From assembly GCA_028095005.1 (NCBI GenBank), contig CM051460.1, positions 189,518,742-189,582,741 of the forward strand: a DNA stretch of 64,000 nucleotides. Reading direction: 5' to 3'. Each line of letters begins with the position of its first letter. Position 1 is the first letter of the stretch. This document shows, in pieces, positions 37,001 to 47,649 of this stretch. A program made the translations under genes and the position numbers. The DNA is from Rhynchospora pubera (lineage: Eukaryota; Streptophyta; Magnoliopsida; Poales; Cyperaceae). The notes under the pieces were generated by a model that saw nothing but the letters and a program-made list of their open reading frames with translations, had not been told where the DNA came from and ran no database searches.

Positions 37001-38021
37001 AAGGGATTGAGGCTCAGCTACTGTCATCAAGCCACCACCCAGCAACAGCCATCAACCGTCATCGCCATTGTTGGTCAGCACACGCAAACACAGAGAGAAA
37101 GAGAGACAAATTGATTGAGTGAGAAGAGGTGTTAGAGGCAGTGAGAGAGGGACTTTGTTGTCTGGGTCGAGAGAGGCCTGAAAGTGAGTGAGTGAGAGAG
37201 AGAGGTAGAGAGGCAGTGAGGGAGAGAGTGACGGCTAGGGTTTCCTCATGGGAGAGAGAAAGGAGTCGGGTGTTTAATAGGCCAGAGAGAGGGAAAGGTT
37301 GGTTCCAGTGGTTGGGGTTGAGTGATTCGACGAAGCCAGCGGCAGAGAAAGAGGGTCCAGTGGGGTTCGAACGGATTGAAGGAGAGGAGAAAGGAGTGGT
37401 GTCGAGAGGTTGTGATGGGTGAGACAGGAGGGGGGGTCGAGCAGATTGAGGAGGGAAGAGAGAAGTGTGGGGGCCTTCGATGCCATTGGCCAGCGAAAGG
37501 GGAGGGAGATGGGGCCTGTGGGTTCCGCCATTGGTGACAGAGAGAGAGGCGACGAGCGGATTCGTCGAAGGAGGAGGGGTCGAGTGGGGACGACAAATTC
37601 TGTCGGAGAAAGAGAGAGAGGAGAAGGAGATAAGGAGAGAAGAGATGGAAGGGATCGGACGGTCCAGAAAATTACAAGGATTTTGGACTTGATCAAACGG
37701 TCCAAATTTTAGGAAAAACTTTGAATTTGATTTCTGAATTAATTGATAGTGAAATTCAGCTTTTAATCTAATTTTACTCCACATAAATTTTATGAATCTG
37801 ATGTTTGAATCTTTGTTAATTAAATTTATTTGTTTGCTTGAAGTTTTACTAAATTTCATGATTTGATTACTATTTTGATACTAGATTAATTTATTTATGA
37901 TTTCTGAAATTTTCTCTGTTAAATTCAGATCAGTCATTAATTTTAATAATTTTAATTATTTCAAAATTTAACTATCAATTTTAAAGTTAAATTTTATTTT
38001 ATAATTTTACGGGTTTTCACA
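34096..38021 (-). mobile_element. solo LTR, 3,926 bp, nested in copia integrase, TSD AAATT
   Basis: On the minus strand it starts TGTGAAAACCCGTAAAATT and ends GGGGTGTGACA (TG...CA). It is flanked by AAATT (34091-34095 and 38022-38026, written AATTT on the plus strand). It interrupts integrase exactly between codons that otherwise continue in frame. The start sequence does not recur near the end, so it is one long LTR and not a two-LTR element. It has a pyrimidine-rich zone (37100-37640, read on the minus strand) and no protein domain. Length and termini suggest a Ty3/gypsy chromovirus of the Tekay/Del type (inference, moderate). Confidence 0.88.
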
Positions 38022-38026
38022 AATTT

Positions 38027-38985
38027 GGACTTTTATTGAAGAGAATTGTGAAAGAAATGGTTTTATTGGAAGGAATTCTATTGATGAGAAAAACTATGCT
38101 TGAGAAAATTTCATTCCAATATTGTTGTTGAGGTGTGTAAGGACAAGAAGTTTGATGTACAATTTGAGGGAAAAGTTTAGTGATAGGTTTATATTCGGTG
38201 CCTCCATCGGTTCTAAGAGTTTTAATGGTGGTGTTTAGAAGATTTTCAACTTGAGCTTTGAAATTAGAGAAAATATGAGACACCTCACTCTTATGTTCCA
38301 TGAAGTATATCAAAGTGAAATGAGAATAGTCATCAACAAAGATAATGTAATATCTATAACCTTGTGAAGATACAATTGGAGAAGGTCCCCATACATCGGA
38401 ATGTACAAGTTGTAAAGAAAAGGAAGATACACTAGAAGAAAGTGAAAAAGGTAAAACATGTGCTTTGGCTTGAGCACAATCATGACATAAGGAAAATTTA
38501 TTCCTATTACACTCTAATTTGTTTGTATTGACAACTTTTAAGGTAATGGCACTTGAAGGGTGTCCTAGTCTTGCATGCCAAATGTTAGAAGACACTCGAT
38601 TTGTAAGAAAGGCTTGTGATGAAGGCTTGAAGTTGAGAAAGAAGAGACCATTTGAGTTATGTACTTGAAGAAGATAGGTCTTGGTGTGGAGGTCCTTTAT
38701 TTCACAATGAGATGAAGAAAAATTAATTTCTATAGAAGGATTATCATGAAGCAATTTTGATATGCTAATAAGATTTGTAGAAAACTTTGGAACATGAAGA
38801 ACATCACAAAGGTTAATAGAATGTTTTGCAATAGAAAAAGAAGTGGAACCAACATGAGATATATATAGACCATTACCATTTCCAACTTGAAGAACATCGC
38901 CTCCCTCATATGTCAAGAAGGAAGACAAGTTGTTTAGGTCACAAGTAACATGGTTGTTAGCCCCCGAGTCAAAAATCCATTAAGT
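38027..38985 (-). pseudogene. copia pol, 5' portion: protease, GAG-pre-integrase, integrase core
   Basis: Reads WIFDSGANNHVT (aspartic protease DSGA), then a long linker, WHARLGHPSSAI with C-x2-C (zinc-binding HHCC region), VHSDVWGPSP (first integrase Asp), FVDDYSHFT, TLRTDGGTEY (second Asp) and CPYTPQQQ, with the catalytic Glu region just after. It ends at the nested solo LTR, which splits integrase. A TAA directly before the protease (38980-38982) separates it from gag. Frame is shared with gag and with pol beyond the insertion. Confidence 0.9.
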
Positions 38986-39954
38986 AGCTGCAACTGGGTT
39001 GTGTTGAGTTTGAGCAGAGTACGCATGAAACCTGGGATTCAGTTGCCATTTGGGATCAGGATCATAACGTTTGTAACAAAGATCTGCAGCATGGCCCAAT
39101 TTCTGGCAGATTTGACAAATGGGCTTCTCCTGGAATGGCTTAGTTTGCGTCTGAGGCCCATTAATCACATGTAGAACATTTGGCCTGAAGGGATCACGAG
39201 GCGCGTAAACGGGTCGGGTAGTGGTCGTCGGAGCCTGACCCGAAAACGGAGGTCGAGGTCGTCCATGGCTACCTCTTCCTGCATAGAATGCTGCAGGAGT
39301 CATGGCGTGGGACTCGAGTAACGCCTCGTGTCCAAGAAGAATCCCATGAAGATCTGAGAAGGAGAAGGGAGAATGGATGCTTGCAGCATTGACGGCTGCT
39401 ATAATTGGCAAATAGTCGGATCCAAGCCCGTTAATGGCCGCCATGACTAGCTCATCCTCAGGATAAGGTGACCCCACAGAAGCTAGTTCATCAGATAAAC
39501 GACGTAGTTGTTGAAGATAATCAAAGCAGGACAAAGCACCTTTGCTAGCCGATTGGATTTGGCGTTTGAGATCCATGACTCTGGATCTTGAAAAGGAAGA
39601 AAGAAGCTTTTATAGCTGGACCTAGAGATCCATGGTTGTGGCGCATGAGACGACATGTGCTTGTATGGACTCTGTCAAGGATGATCGGAGCCAACCCAAC
39701 AACAATTGGTCTTGTTTATGCCAAATCAAGAATTCAGGATTAACCACCAATTGACCATTGCTGCCTGGTATAGTAGGTTCAGGTGGTGGAGAATCAATGT
39801 GTTTCGCCAGATCATGGCCATGGAGAAAGGGAAGAACTTGAGAACGCCATGAGAGGTAGTTAGAGCTTGATAATTTTGTAGAAATTGGAATATTGATAAG
39901 AACAATCGAAGAAGAACTGGTGGAGGAGGAGATATCAGAAATAGGAGAAGACAT
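38980..39954 (-). pseudogene. copia gag
   Basis: ATG at 39954-39952. Starts MSSPISDISSSTSSSS, continues with a retrotransposon Gag domain (SNYLSWRSQVLPFLHGHDL, LLGWLRSSLTESIQ, SSFSRSRVMDLKRQIQS, DELVMAAINGLGSDY), and ends with one zinc knuckle CQICQKLGHAADLC (C-x2-C-x4-H-x4-C). Two in-frame stops lie after TTMDL (about 39622-39624 and 39610-39612), and a third (38980-38982) ends it before protease. The knuckle binds RNA for packaging in intact relatives. Confidence 0.9.
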
Positions 39955-40005
39955 TGTGGATACAAAGGAGAATAGCAGGATCAAACAATGGCGATTAGCC
40001 GCATA

Positions 40006-40020
40006 AGGCTTCTGATACCA
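40006..40020 (-). promoter_or_regulatory. primer-binding site, initiator tRNA-Met type
   Basis: Directly inside the 5' LTR on the minus strand: TGGTATCAGAAGCC. It resembles the copia PBS complementary to the 3' end of initiator tRNA-Met, with one extra A. Confidence 0.85.
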
Positions 40021-40294
40021 TGAAAGGAGGTAATGAGAAAGGAACAGAAAGAAAGAGAGAAGGATCTTTATTGATCTCGTCCACACAAAATGATACAATT
40101 ACATCTTCTTATACTCCTCTATACCTAGTACATTGACTCTATACTCTGAATCAGATGTCTAACCGTAGAATGTACTCACTAACTAGACTGTTACAAAGAG
40201 TAATTAAGATAGCTAACAATTTATCAAAATAACAGCGATCTTTTGTGGCATCTGTGGCAGACATTGATGCTGTATTTCTTCCAGTTACTCTTTA
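40021..40294 (-). repeat. copia 5' LTR
   Basis: 274 bp. On the minus strand it begins TAAAGAGTAACTGG, lacking the TG seen in the 3' LTR, and ends TTACCTCCTTTCA. It would drive transcription leftward, away from the palindrome apex. Its inverted copy at 41168-41441 drives rightward. Confidence 0.9.
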
Positions 40295-40299
40295 ATCTA
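40295..40299. repeat. target-site duplication ATCTA (right)
   Basis: Matches 31615-31619. An inverted copy sits at 41163-41167, showing the palindrome formed after copia integration. Confidence 0.88.
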
Positions 40300-40582
40300 C
40301 CTAGTCCTTGCATAGTTCGTCTAAAATTCGTATGTCCTAACATTGTTGTGTATGATATAAAGTACAAGATGAATTTCGTGCCAAGGGCAAAGAAAAGTAA
40401 ATGACATATAATACATGTTTCATGCACACAGGCTGCGCAAATTGATACATTAAAGTCTTGTTATGTCTGAAGCTATATATTAAGAAGAACATATGGTACG
40501 TTCAATTTGTTTATACTAATTGGTCTATTGCATTCTAATGATATATATGTTAGAGGAACCGGTGCTTACAAACAAAAAATAA

Positions 40583-40879
40583 CCGAAATTATTTTATATA
40601 GGAATTTAAACATCAAAAATTTTAATAGAAAAAATTAATATATTTTTTTTAATAAGAAGAAAGTTCTAACGCGTTTATAAACCACGCGTCTCTCTCTCCT
40701 CTCAAATGCGTTTATAAAACAGGTAAGAAGGCTTCTTACCTGTTTTATAAACGCATTTGAGAGGAGAGAGAGACGCGTGGTTTATAAACGCGTTAGAACT
40801 TTCTTCTTATTAAAAAAAATATATTAATTTTTTCTATTAAAATTTTTGATGTTTAAATTCCTATATAAAATAATTTCGG
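40583..40879. repeat. foldback repeat at the apex of palindrome 1
   Basis: 297-bp perfect palindrome around 40731. Each half starts CCGAAATTATTTTATATAGG and ends in GCGTTTATAAAACAGGTAAG. About 150 bp of each half matches the start of the foldback at 56831-57931 at roughly 90 percent by eye, and homology begins at the same base (CCGAAATT) in both. Before duplication this was probably a small hairpin repeat; its outer ends cannot be set because the flanks are also inverted. Confidence 0.85.
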
Positions 40880-41167
40880 TTATTTTTTGTTTGTAAGCAC
40901 CGGTTCCTCTAACATATATATCATTAGAATGCAATAGACCAATTAGTATAAACAAATTGAACGTACCATATGTTCTTCTTAATATATAGCTTCAGACATA
41001 ACAAGACTTTAATGTATCAATTTGCGCAGCCTGTGTGCATGAAACATGTATTATATGTCATTTACTTTTCTTTGCCCTTGGCACGAAATTCATCTTGTAC
41101 TTTATATCATACACAACAATGTTAGGACATACGAATTTTAGACGAACTATGCAAGGACTAGGTAGAT

Positions 41168-44100
41168 TAAAGAGTAACTGGAAGAAATACAGCATCAATG
41201 TCTGCCACAGATGCCACAAAAGATCGCTGTTATTTTGATAAATTGTTAGCTATCTTAATTACTCTTTGTAACAGTCTAGTTAGTGAGTACATTCTACGGT
41301 TAGACATCTGATTCAGAGTATAGAGTCAATGTACTAGGTATAGAGGAGTATAAGAAGATGTAATTGTATCATTTTGTGTGGACGAGATCAATAAAGATCC
41401 TTCTCTCTTTCTTTCTGTTCCTTTCTCATTACCTCCTTTCATGGTATCAGAAGCCTTATGCGGCTAATCGCCATTGTTTGATCCTGCTATTCTCCTTTGT
41501 ATCCACAATGTCTTCTCCTATTTCTGATATCTCCTCCTCCACCAGTTCTTCTTCGATTGTTCTTATCAATATTCCAATTTCTACAAAATTATCAAGCTCT
41601 AACTACCTCTCATGGCGTTCTCAAGTTCTTCCCTTTCTCCATGGCCATGATCTGGCGAAACACATTGATTCTCCACCACCTGAACCTACTATACCAGGCA
41701 GCAATGGTCAATTGGTGGTTAATCCTGAATTCTTGATTTGGCATAAACAAGACCAATTGTTGTTGGGTTGGCTCCGATCATCCTTGACAGAGTCCATACA
41801 AGCACATGTCGTCTCATGCGACACAACCATGGATCTCTAGGTCCAGCTATAAAAGCTTCTTTCTTCCTTTTCAAGATCCAGAGTCATGGATCTCAAACGC
41901 CAAATCCAATCGGCTAGCAAAGGTGCTTTGTCCTGCTTTGATTATCTTCAACAACTACGTCGTTTATCTGATGAACTAGCTTCTGTGGGGTCACCTTATC
42001 CTGAGGATGAGCTAGTCATGGCGGCCATTAACGGGCTTGGATCCGACTATTTGCCAATTATAGCAGCCGTCAATGCTGCAAGCATCCATTCTCCCTTCTC
42101 CTTCTCAGATCTTCATGGGATTCTTCTTGGACACGAGGCGTTACTCGAGTCCCACGCCATGACTCCTGCAGCATTCTATGCAGGAAGAGGTAGCCATGGA
42201 CGACCTCGACCTCCGTTTTCGGGTCAGGCTCCGACGACCACTACCCGACCCGTTTACGCGCCTCGTGATCCCTTCAGGCCAAATGTTCTACATGTGATTA
42301 ATGGGCCTCAGACGCAAACTAAGCCATTCCAGGAGAAGCCCATTTGTCAAATCTGCCAGAAATTGGGCCATGCTGCAGATCTTTGTTACAAACGTTATGA
42401 TCCTGATCCCAAATGGCAACTGAATCCCAGGTTTCATGCGTACTCTGCTCAAACTCAACACAACCCAGTTGCAGCTACTTAATGGATTTTTGACTCGGGG
42501 GCTAACAACCATGTTACTTGTGACCTAAACAACTTGTCTTCCTTCTTGACATATGAGGGAGGCGATGTTCTTCAAGTTGGAAATGGTAATGGTCTATATA
42601 TATCTCATGTTGGTTCCACTTCTTTTTCTATTGCAAAACATTCTATTAACCTTTGTGATGTTCTTCATGTTCCAAAGTTTTCTACAAATCTTATTAGCAT
42701 ATCAAAATTGCTTCATGATAATCCTTCTATAGAAATTAATTTTTCTTCATCTCATTGTGAAATAAAGGACCTCCACACCAAGACCTATCTTCTTCAAGTA
42801 CATAACTCAAATGGTCTCTTCTTTCTCAACTTCAAGCCTTCATCACAAGCCTTTCTTACAAATCGAGTGTCTTCTAACATTTGGCATGCAAGACTAGGAC
42901 ACCCTTCAAGTGCCATTACCTTAAAAGTTGTCAATACAAACAAATTAGAGTGTAATAGGAATAAATTTTCCTTATGTCATGATTGTGCTCAAGCCAAAGC
43001 ACATGTTTTACCTTTTTCACTTTCTTCTAGTGTATCTTCCTTTTCTTTACAACTTGTACATTCCGATGTATGGGGACCTTCTCCAATTGTATCTTCACAA
43101 GGTTATAGATATTACATTATCTTTGTTGATGACTATTCTCATTTCACTTTGATATACTTCATGGAACATAAGAGTGAGGTGTCTCATATTTTCTCTAATT
43201 TCAAAGCTCAAGTTGAAAATCTTCTAAACACCACCATTAAAACTCTTAGAACCGATGGAGGCACCGAATATAAACCTATCACTAAACTTTTCCCTCAAAT
43301 TGTACATCAAACTTCTTGTCCTTACACACCTCAACAACAATATTGGAATGAAATTTTCTCAAGCATAGTTTTTCTCATCAATAGAATTCCTTCCAATAAA
43401 ACCATTTCTTTCACAATTCTCTTCAATAAAAGTCCAAATTTGTGAAAACCCGTAAAATTATAAAATAAAATTTAACTTTAAAATTGATAGTTAAATTTTG
43501 AAATAATTAAAATTATTAAAATTAATGACTGATCTGAATTTAACAGAGAAAATTTCAGAAATCATAAATAAATTAATCTAGTATCAAAATAGTAATCAAA
43601 TCATGAAATTTAGTAAAACTTCAAGCAAACAAATAAATTTAATTAACAAAGATTCAAACATCAGATTCATAAAATTTATGTGGAGTAAAATTAGATTAAA
43701 AGCTGAATTTCACTATCAATTAATTCAGAAATCAAATTCAAAGTTTTTCCTAAAATTTGGACCGTTTGATCAAGTCCAAAATCCTTGTAATTTTCTGGAC
43801 CGTCCGATCCCTTCCATCTCTTCTCTCCTTATCTCCTTCTCCTCTCTCTCTTTCTCCGACAGAATTTGTCGTCCCCACTCGACCCCTCCTCCTTCGACGA
43901 ATCCGCTCGTCGCCTCTCTCTCTGTCACCAATGGCGGAACCCACAGGCCCCATCTCCCTCCCCTTTCGCTGGCCAATGGCATCGAAGGCCCCCACACTTC
44001 TCTCTTCCCTCCTCAATCTGCTCGACCCCCCCTCCTGTCTCACCCATCACAACCTCTCGACACCACTCCTTTCTCCTCTCCTTCAATCCGTTCGAACCCC

Positions 44101-47100
44101 ACTGGACCCTCTTTCTCTGCCGCTGGCTTCGTCGAATCACTCAACCCCAACCACTGGAACCAACCTTTCCCTCTCTCTGGCCTATTAAACACCCGACTCC
44201 TTTCTCTCTCCCATGAGGAAACCCTAGCCGTCACTCTCTCCCTCACTGCCTCTCTACCTCTCTCTCTCACTCACTCACTTTCAGGCCTCTCTCGACCCAG
44301 ACAACAAAGTCCCTCTCTCACTGCCTCTAACACCTCTTCTCACTCAATCAATTTGTCTCTCTTTCTCTCTGTGTTTGCGTGTGCTGACCAACAATGGCGA
44401 TGACGGTTGATGGCTGTTGCTGGGTGGTGGCTTGATGACAGTAGCTGAGCCTCAATCCCTTCCTCATCATTCTTCTCTTTTGCTGAGCTATCTCGGTTTG
44501 TAACCCCTCTCTTCCTCTCTTTTCTTTCACTATGTGATGTAATTGTGTGAGGCATGCACGAAATTGGAATTGTTGCTTTGCTTGTTGAACTGATCGATTG
44601 AGTGTGATGATTGTGCTTTGCCTCTTTTAGATCTGATCTGTGCTGTTTGCTTATGTATTGGCTCGATTGAATTACTGAATGTATTTGGAGTTGTGTTTTG
44701 AATTGTTATAGGATAGATGTGCTAGTGTAAAGGCTATTTCTGTGCTTGTGTGTGCTCTTTGGTTGGTTTCCAAGCTGGTGCAGGCTTGGTACCAGCCCTG
44801 TACCTGTCTATCATACTCACTGGTACGCTATATCAGCGTGTCAGACCTCTGTGTACTCTGTTTCAGGTCCCAGGGACTTGTTTGCAAAGTTTTCCGAGTG
44901 TTAGGACTGTTGTGTAAATATTTTGAACTAAAAATGGACTTTTCTGTAGTTTAATCTGTTATTAGGGTCCTTTAGGTAATTTGTAAGTAAATAAAAATGA
45001 TTCAGGGTCTTTTATGAAAACTGTAGGCCTGTCGGATCGGATCTGACTTGTGGTTGGGTCGGGTCTGTTCTCTGTTTGGGTTCGGATTTGATCCCCGAAC
45101 CCGAATTCCTTTCTCCTGTCGCCTGGGCTCTGTTCTTGGGCCTTGCGTGATTTGTTCGGCCTGTTGAGGCCTGGTGTGCTGTGTTGGGCTTTGCCTTAAC
45201 GGCTGGGCCTTTCTTTGTTCCTTGTGGGCTCTATGGTTGGGCCCATTTCTCCTCTGTTGGACTTTAGAACTTAAATTTCTGGACTGGGCCAGGTCCAGAG
45301 TTAAAAATGCAGGATTAATTAAAGAAGTAATTAAGTTAACTAAAGTGATTGACTTAAAAGTGAGAAAATGGCATACTAGTGATTTTAGCTTAGTGGACCG
45401 AGAAAAGGTTGAGACCCGAATTAAAAAGAGTTGCCTAAATTAAAAAATCGGATTAATACGTAAACTCAAAGATGGGATAGGATTTTAAATAGTCCAGAAA
45501 TAATTCTGAAAATACAGATACAATGGAAACAACTATCTGGACTTGTATGATCCCAAACACATTAAAACACCAACATGTTTAAAACAATAAAAACAGTAAT
45601 TAATTACAATTGTAATTTATAGATTAATTTATTTTCTATCTATACTTAGTATATTTGTGGTTAGTTTATTTCTAATGACATTTGAGTTTAATTTATTTAT
45701 ATTTTATTTGTATACTTTTTGAGTTTCATTTAGTAATTAACTAAAAGTATTAATCCCAGATTTAATTTGTTAAGGATCTTGTAAGTTTCTATTTACGTCT
45801 CTAACACGTAGAATGGACTGTAGGAACACGTCAGAACGACTTCCTTCACACTGTTTTCTAAGTTGAACTCTGTCAAAATTTTATAAAATACTTCTTTCAA
45901 TTTAATAACGTATATTTTAAAACAGAATCCTTTTTCAGAAATTCTAAGTCCAGCTTTCTTTAAATCAGAATATGTGTTCCTTTGTAAATGTCTAGCATTT
46001 AAGTATGGTTTAGTACACCAATAACCAGACTGGGATAGATCGTTAGAATAGATCTTAACGTGTGAGTTTCGTTCGCTAGGTGCACCGCAAGACTTCTCTG
46101 GACCGGTGGACGACTTCTACCCTGAGCACGAGACTATGGAAGCTGGTCAGGACTTCGTTGACCATCCCGAGGAGTAGTCTCTCAATCTTAGACTTTTCCA
46201 GGTGTGGTTGTCTTTTTATGACTTGTGGATGCCTTAGGTTTTGTTTAATCTTTAGTTTAGAATTAGATCAATAATTAAATGTGTGCATATCATAAACACT
46301 GCAATAATTCTTAAATGCATGGCACTAATTGAAGATTAGCTTAATTACTACATGTAGATGTTTGGTTGCATCTAGATATAATGTGCTCATTTATCAACAT
46401 ATGGTGTGGTTCAGGATAGCGAGACCGAGTGGCATATTTTACGACCTTCAGGCGGCTCTGCAGTCGCATGGCTATTTTATTTTATTTTCAGTTGTTATTA
46501 TATTTTCGATTGTGTGTCTTAAGATATTAGATATGTGCCATCCTTTGCTAGACTGCCTCTCGATCTCCTCTCTGTAGTTACCGGTACCATATTTTCTGTC
46601 TTACATCCTTTAGCGGGGATGCTAGGAGCTGTTTCTCATCGAGCTACTTTAAGGTCTCAGGGTTGATCTATCTTAGGCACGATTCATATTATTATTATTG
46701 GGTTATTGTGAGGATAATTCAATTTAGGAATTCTCCAGCTCTTTTTCGATATAATCGCTCTAGAAGTTCCAACCATGACTAACATTTGCTAAACTATAAT
46801 CCATTTAATGGGATTTCTATACATCTCGTACTATATTGTATTATTACTATTATAACTCCAGATATTCTTCCATTTACTTTTGCATGCCATGTGGATATAG
46901 TTAATTGCAGTAACACATAAATCACACATAGATATTGCATCTGAGGACTGTAAAAGTGACAAATCTAAAAGTATGGTTTAGTTCTAGCTAGAGTTAACCA
47001 AGACTATAGGCCCACTCTTTTTCCACACTGAGTATTCGTGTACTCAGCCCACATAATTGCTTGTGGTGTAGGTTCAGGTTTGGCAGACTTAGCAGAGGAG

Positions 47101-47649
47101 TTTTTGCCAGAAGACCAAGCCGAGCTGGAATAGTAATTATCCGCTGTGCATTATTCTATGTTTTGTTTGTATGATGACTGGATATTTTGATATGTGTATA
47201 TTTTACCAGTCTTTTGTTGTATGAACAAACAATGCCATTATTATGTGATATTTATTTGTGATTATGTATCTGTGACATTGTTTTATAGCCTTACGTGTGC
47301 GCAACAGATTGTGCATACGTGGCGGGATTGTCCTCCCCAGATTGCGGCTTGATTTGGGGTGTGACAAAATTATTCTCTTCTTCGAATTCTTGGATGTCGG
47401 TGTTTTCCTCTAACAAGACCTTATAATTCTCATAAATTGGAATTAAGGTCTTTGCCATGTATTTTTCTTGGTTATTCCTCTTTACAAAAAGGTTATAGAT
47501 GTTTGCATGTGGAAACCAACAAGATATACGTTTCTCACAATGTTGTGTTTGATGAAAATATTTTCCCATTTAAAACCATGGTAAAAGATTCACAAAACAA
47601 AGAAACAACTAACTCAGCTGTTCCAACAATTATGCCTTTGCAAATCACA
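41168..47649 (+). mobile_element. inverted partial copy of the copia element
   Basis: Plus-strand copy of the copia 5' part: 5' LTR 41168-41441, PBS from 41442, gag from ATG 41508, protease and integrase core to 43440, solo LTR copy 43441-47366, integrase tail and start of the linker to 47649. Nonsense codons are shared with the left arm. One gag residue differs (Ala to Asp before TTMDL). RT, RNase H and the 3' LTR are absent. Confidence 0.92.
43441..47366 (+). mobile_element. inverted copy of the nested solo LTR
   Basis: Same 3,926-bp LTR with AAATT at 43436-43440 and 47367-47371. It differs from the left copy by a few substitutions, for example near 47352 and 47358. Confidence 0.88.

Larger units (their letters stand above)
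31620..40294 (-). mobile_element. Ty1/copia retrotransposon, complete, with nested solo LTR
   Basis: Element on the minus strand: 5' LTR at 40021-40294, primer-binding site, gag-pol, polypurine tract, 3' LTR at 31620-31895, bounded by TSD ATCTA. Total 8,675 bp; without the nested 3,926-bp solo LTR and its 5-bp TSD copy it is 4,744 bp, a normal copia length. The two LTRs differ at 7 aligned positions of about 274, and the 5' LTR lacks its terminal TG (two bases next to the TSD). The order gag, PR, IN, RT, RNase H is that of Ty1/copia. Coding is broken only by nonsense codons and the nested insertion, so the element is now non-autonomous. Confidence 0.93.
33813..40730. repeat. giant palindrome 1, left arm (6,918 bp)
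   Basis: Reverse-complement of 40732-47649 with one unpaired base (G, 40731). Each position i pairs with 81462 minus i all along the arm, so there are no indels. At least five substitutions are visible (left positions about 34104, 34110, two near 34976-35006, and one in gag near 39643). The left arm keeps the full copia context; the right arm stops inside copia pol. The left side is therefore the source and the right side the copy. Confidence 0.95.
40732..47649. repeat. giant palindrome 1, right arm (6,918 bp)
   Basis: Inverted copy of 33813-40730. It ends at 47649 in the middle of copia pol (after the codons reading MPLQIT) and joins unrelated sequence at 47650, where a 20-bp hairpin CTAGCGTTGTACGACGCTAG starts one base later. 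Confidence 0.95.

Noticed and set aside
37059..37859. 266-codon ORF (minus strand), mirrored at 43603-44403
   Set aside because: It lies in the CT/GA-rich zone of the solo LTR. Open frames occur on both strands there because of low-complexity composition, and the residues are mostly Ser/Pro/Leu runs. No domain.
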